From assembly GCA_963693365.1 (NCBI GenBank), contig CAVNZM010000002.1:14446001-14510000 (forward strand): a stretch of 64,000 bases of DNA, in the 5' to 3' direction. The position numbers were made by a program, and so were the translations under genes. This document shows, one piece after another, positions 62,433 through 64,000 of the stretch. Under the pieces are notes generated by a model that had not been told where the DNA came from, did not search any database, and was given only the letters and a program-made list of their open reading frames with translations. This stretch comes from Amoebidium appalachense. Lineage: Eukaryota; Ichthyosporea. Numbering within the stretch: the stretch's first letter is position 1; each line of letters opens with the position of its first letter.

Positions 62433-64000
62433 ACTGCCAAGGTTTGGCCAAACCTTAGCACGGCCACCCACCACGTGACGATGATGTTACTGAGCCTGCT
62501 AATAAGCCCCCGGCGGCGGCCAAAATGTCCCGAACACTAAAGGGCCTCTTTTCTGCTTCAAGTTGGGGGATTCCTGGCCAATCTTCTGATCGTGCCCGAA
62601 CACGAAAGGGCCTCTTTTCTGTTTGGGGGATTCCGGGCCAATCTTCTGATCGTGTAAACGGCTACTGTACCGTCGAGCTTTCTAGGCAGTAACCCATCCT
62701 CCTGGCTAACTATTATAGTATGTCTAGGATGATCGTTGTCGAGCACATCGTCAAGAAATAGCTTTGAAACTTGGAATCGTGTGAATGCGTGAACAGGAAT
62801 GTAGACCTTGCATTGGGTGGTTGGCAGCACTGCCAAGTTCTGTGTCGGGAAAAGTTGAACTCGGAGTGTGTGTGAGCCGGTTCGGAATTTCAAAAGCCGA
62901 CCTGACAGTGAGGAGGCCTCAAACTAACGTGACTTTTTTTTTTTTCAGATGGCATCATGCATGCATGCCTTGTGTACCAAGCCTCAATAGTTATTCGCGT
63001 GGCCGCATGGCCAACAACAGGTTATCAAACTCGAAAGCCAACTAATATTAGACACACGAGGCCTTGAACATTGTTGAGAAGGAAACTCAAAGTGAGACGG
63101 TTCGAAGCTCGCTGAGTGAAGAAGTTGGGGAAAACTCAAGTGCCTTCAAGTGACAACCGTCAGAAACACGGACCCGGGTCTCCGTGACGGCGCGCGGAAC
63201 GGGCCGGATAGGTTTACCGCTGCCCACCACTGCTGCAACAACTTCAAATTTCGCGAATAAATCTTTTAAATCTTCGCATATTGCACTGCAAAATTTGCAA
63301 ACCATCAGCTCCAGGGAAACATTCTTATATAGACAGAGCAATAACACCTCAAACTATTACTCAGAAGACTTACACTACATCTAGGTCTAGCTCGTCGGGC
63401 TTAGCCGATGGATTGATTAATACTATCCCACAAAAACAAACCACCAGGTCTGGAATTGGAGCTGTAAATTTATAAATTCATTGAACTCAACCGAGGTCGA
63501 GCCCCAGGCCTGATAAAAGATCAGATATCATCATCGGAGATGCATAAAACATGCAGCTGTATGGTACCTGCAATAAAATTTGAATGCATGAATGCCTGGA
63601 AACTGGTAAAAAAAAAATTTTTTTCTTTTTTTTTCTAATTTATGGTCCACCATACTTGCAAGGTCTTATTGCCATTGTCCATACAGAACATGTGCAGGTG
63701 GTCTCACAGCTGTGAATGCAGCATGCTGTTACAACCAATCGTTTTCGGTCTTTGCAGGCAGTAGACATATCTGGATTAAATGCGTCAGTCTTGGAATGTC
63801 GGTAATGATCAAACGATCTCCGGTGTTTCTTAGCAACGTTGTTGCTTGAACCCCGCACACAACGAGATTTGGATTTATATTTCCGGATTCTTTCAATGTT
63901 GGCGGGAAACTTTGCTGAGAAAATACAGCCTGCTCTTAATATCTCCAACTCAATATTTTAAACGTAGCTCAACAGATATGTATCTCGTCAATATTAGATA
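62433..64000. other. Right-end spacer upstream of the velvet gene
   Basis: It contains the tandem repeat at 62528-62656, short A/T runs near 63608-63635 and several open frames without recognisable similarity. The longest (63948-63640, minus, 102 codons, Cys/Arg-rich) has no family match I know. The velvet promoter should lie just right of 62432. Confidence 0.5.
62528..62656. repeat. Two-copy tandem repeat near the velvet start
   Basis: The unit CCCGAACACKAAAGGGCCTC TTTTCTG...GGGGGATTCC YGGCCAATCTTCTGATCGTG occurs twice in a row (about 66 and 60 bp). The second copy lacks about 6 bases. It begins about 95 bp upstream of the velvet first exon. Confidence 0.9.

Noticed and set aside
63640-63948. 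102-codon minus-strand frame rich in Cys and Arg
   Set aside because: There is no recognisable domain, no splice context and no codon-level evidence, so it is mentioned only as part of the spacer.

Overview
The window is nuclear DNA of an intron-rich opisthokont. It carries five multi-exon protein genes, a spliceosomal U6 snRNA gene, a tRNA-Tyr gene with a tRNA intron, non-LTR retrotransposon remains and several short repeat families. Very long C/G runs, (CA/GT)n and (CT)n tracts fill the introns and spacers. The gene set mixes animal-type families (FAM114A/Noxp20, PGGHG/ATHL1-like GH65) with a velvet-domain regulator, a family best known from fungi. This suggests a unicellular relative of animals (for example an ichthyosporean-like protist) or an early-diverging fungus. 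The species cannot be fixed from the sequence. Introns are GT-AG and the code looks standard.

Layout, left to right. 1-2459: spacer. 2460-4711 (+): MORN-repeat protein, 3 exons. 6282-6389 (-): U6 snRNA with an upstream TATA box. 7015-23636 (+): membrane-anchored GH65 glycosidase, 23 exons with matching splice phases, plus tentative 3' exons to about 26.2 kb. A tRNA-Tyr(GTA) gene sits in its intron 19, and decayed copies of exon 19 sit in intron 18. 26.2-29.1 kb: spacer with a 283-bp TTAA-flanked palindrome. 29092-34854 (-): RRP7, 5 exons. 35648-45201 (+): FAM114A-like gene, 12 exons, divergent from RRP7 across about 0.8 kb. 45.8-51.3 kb: non-LTR retrotransposon copies, two of them facing each other as a roughly 2-kb inverted repeat. 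53189-62432 (-): velvet-domain gene, 11 exons. 62433-64000: spacer.

The most unusual feature is intron structure. In genes on both strands, a C-rich run on the coding strand commonly begins within a few to about 60 bases of the 5' splice site. Many 3' splice sites are the end of a (CA)n tract that itself supplies the AG. A SINE-like repeat family with Pol III A/B-box-like motifs and a C-run at its 3' end occurs at least 12 times. All 11 intronic copies lie in the sense orientation of the host gene. The C runs may therefore be tails of sense-oriented retro-insertions, or the product of selection on splicing.

The genes do not form an operon or pathway. They are housekeeping and regulatory genes: ribosome biogenesis (RRP7), splicing (U6), translation (tRNA-Tyr), a surface or secretory-pathway glycosidase (GH65), a membrane-trafficking-associated protein (FAM114A), a MORN scaffold protein and a velvet transcription regulator. 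All exon models were made by hand from splice signals, frame and family similarity, without transcripts.
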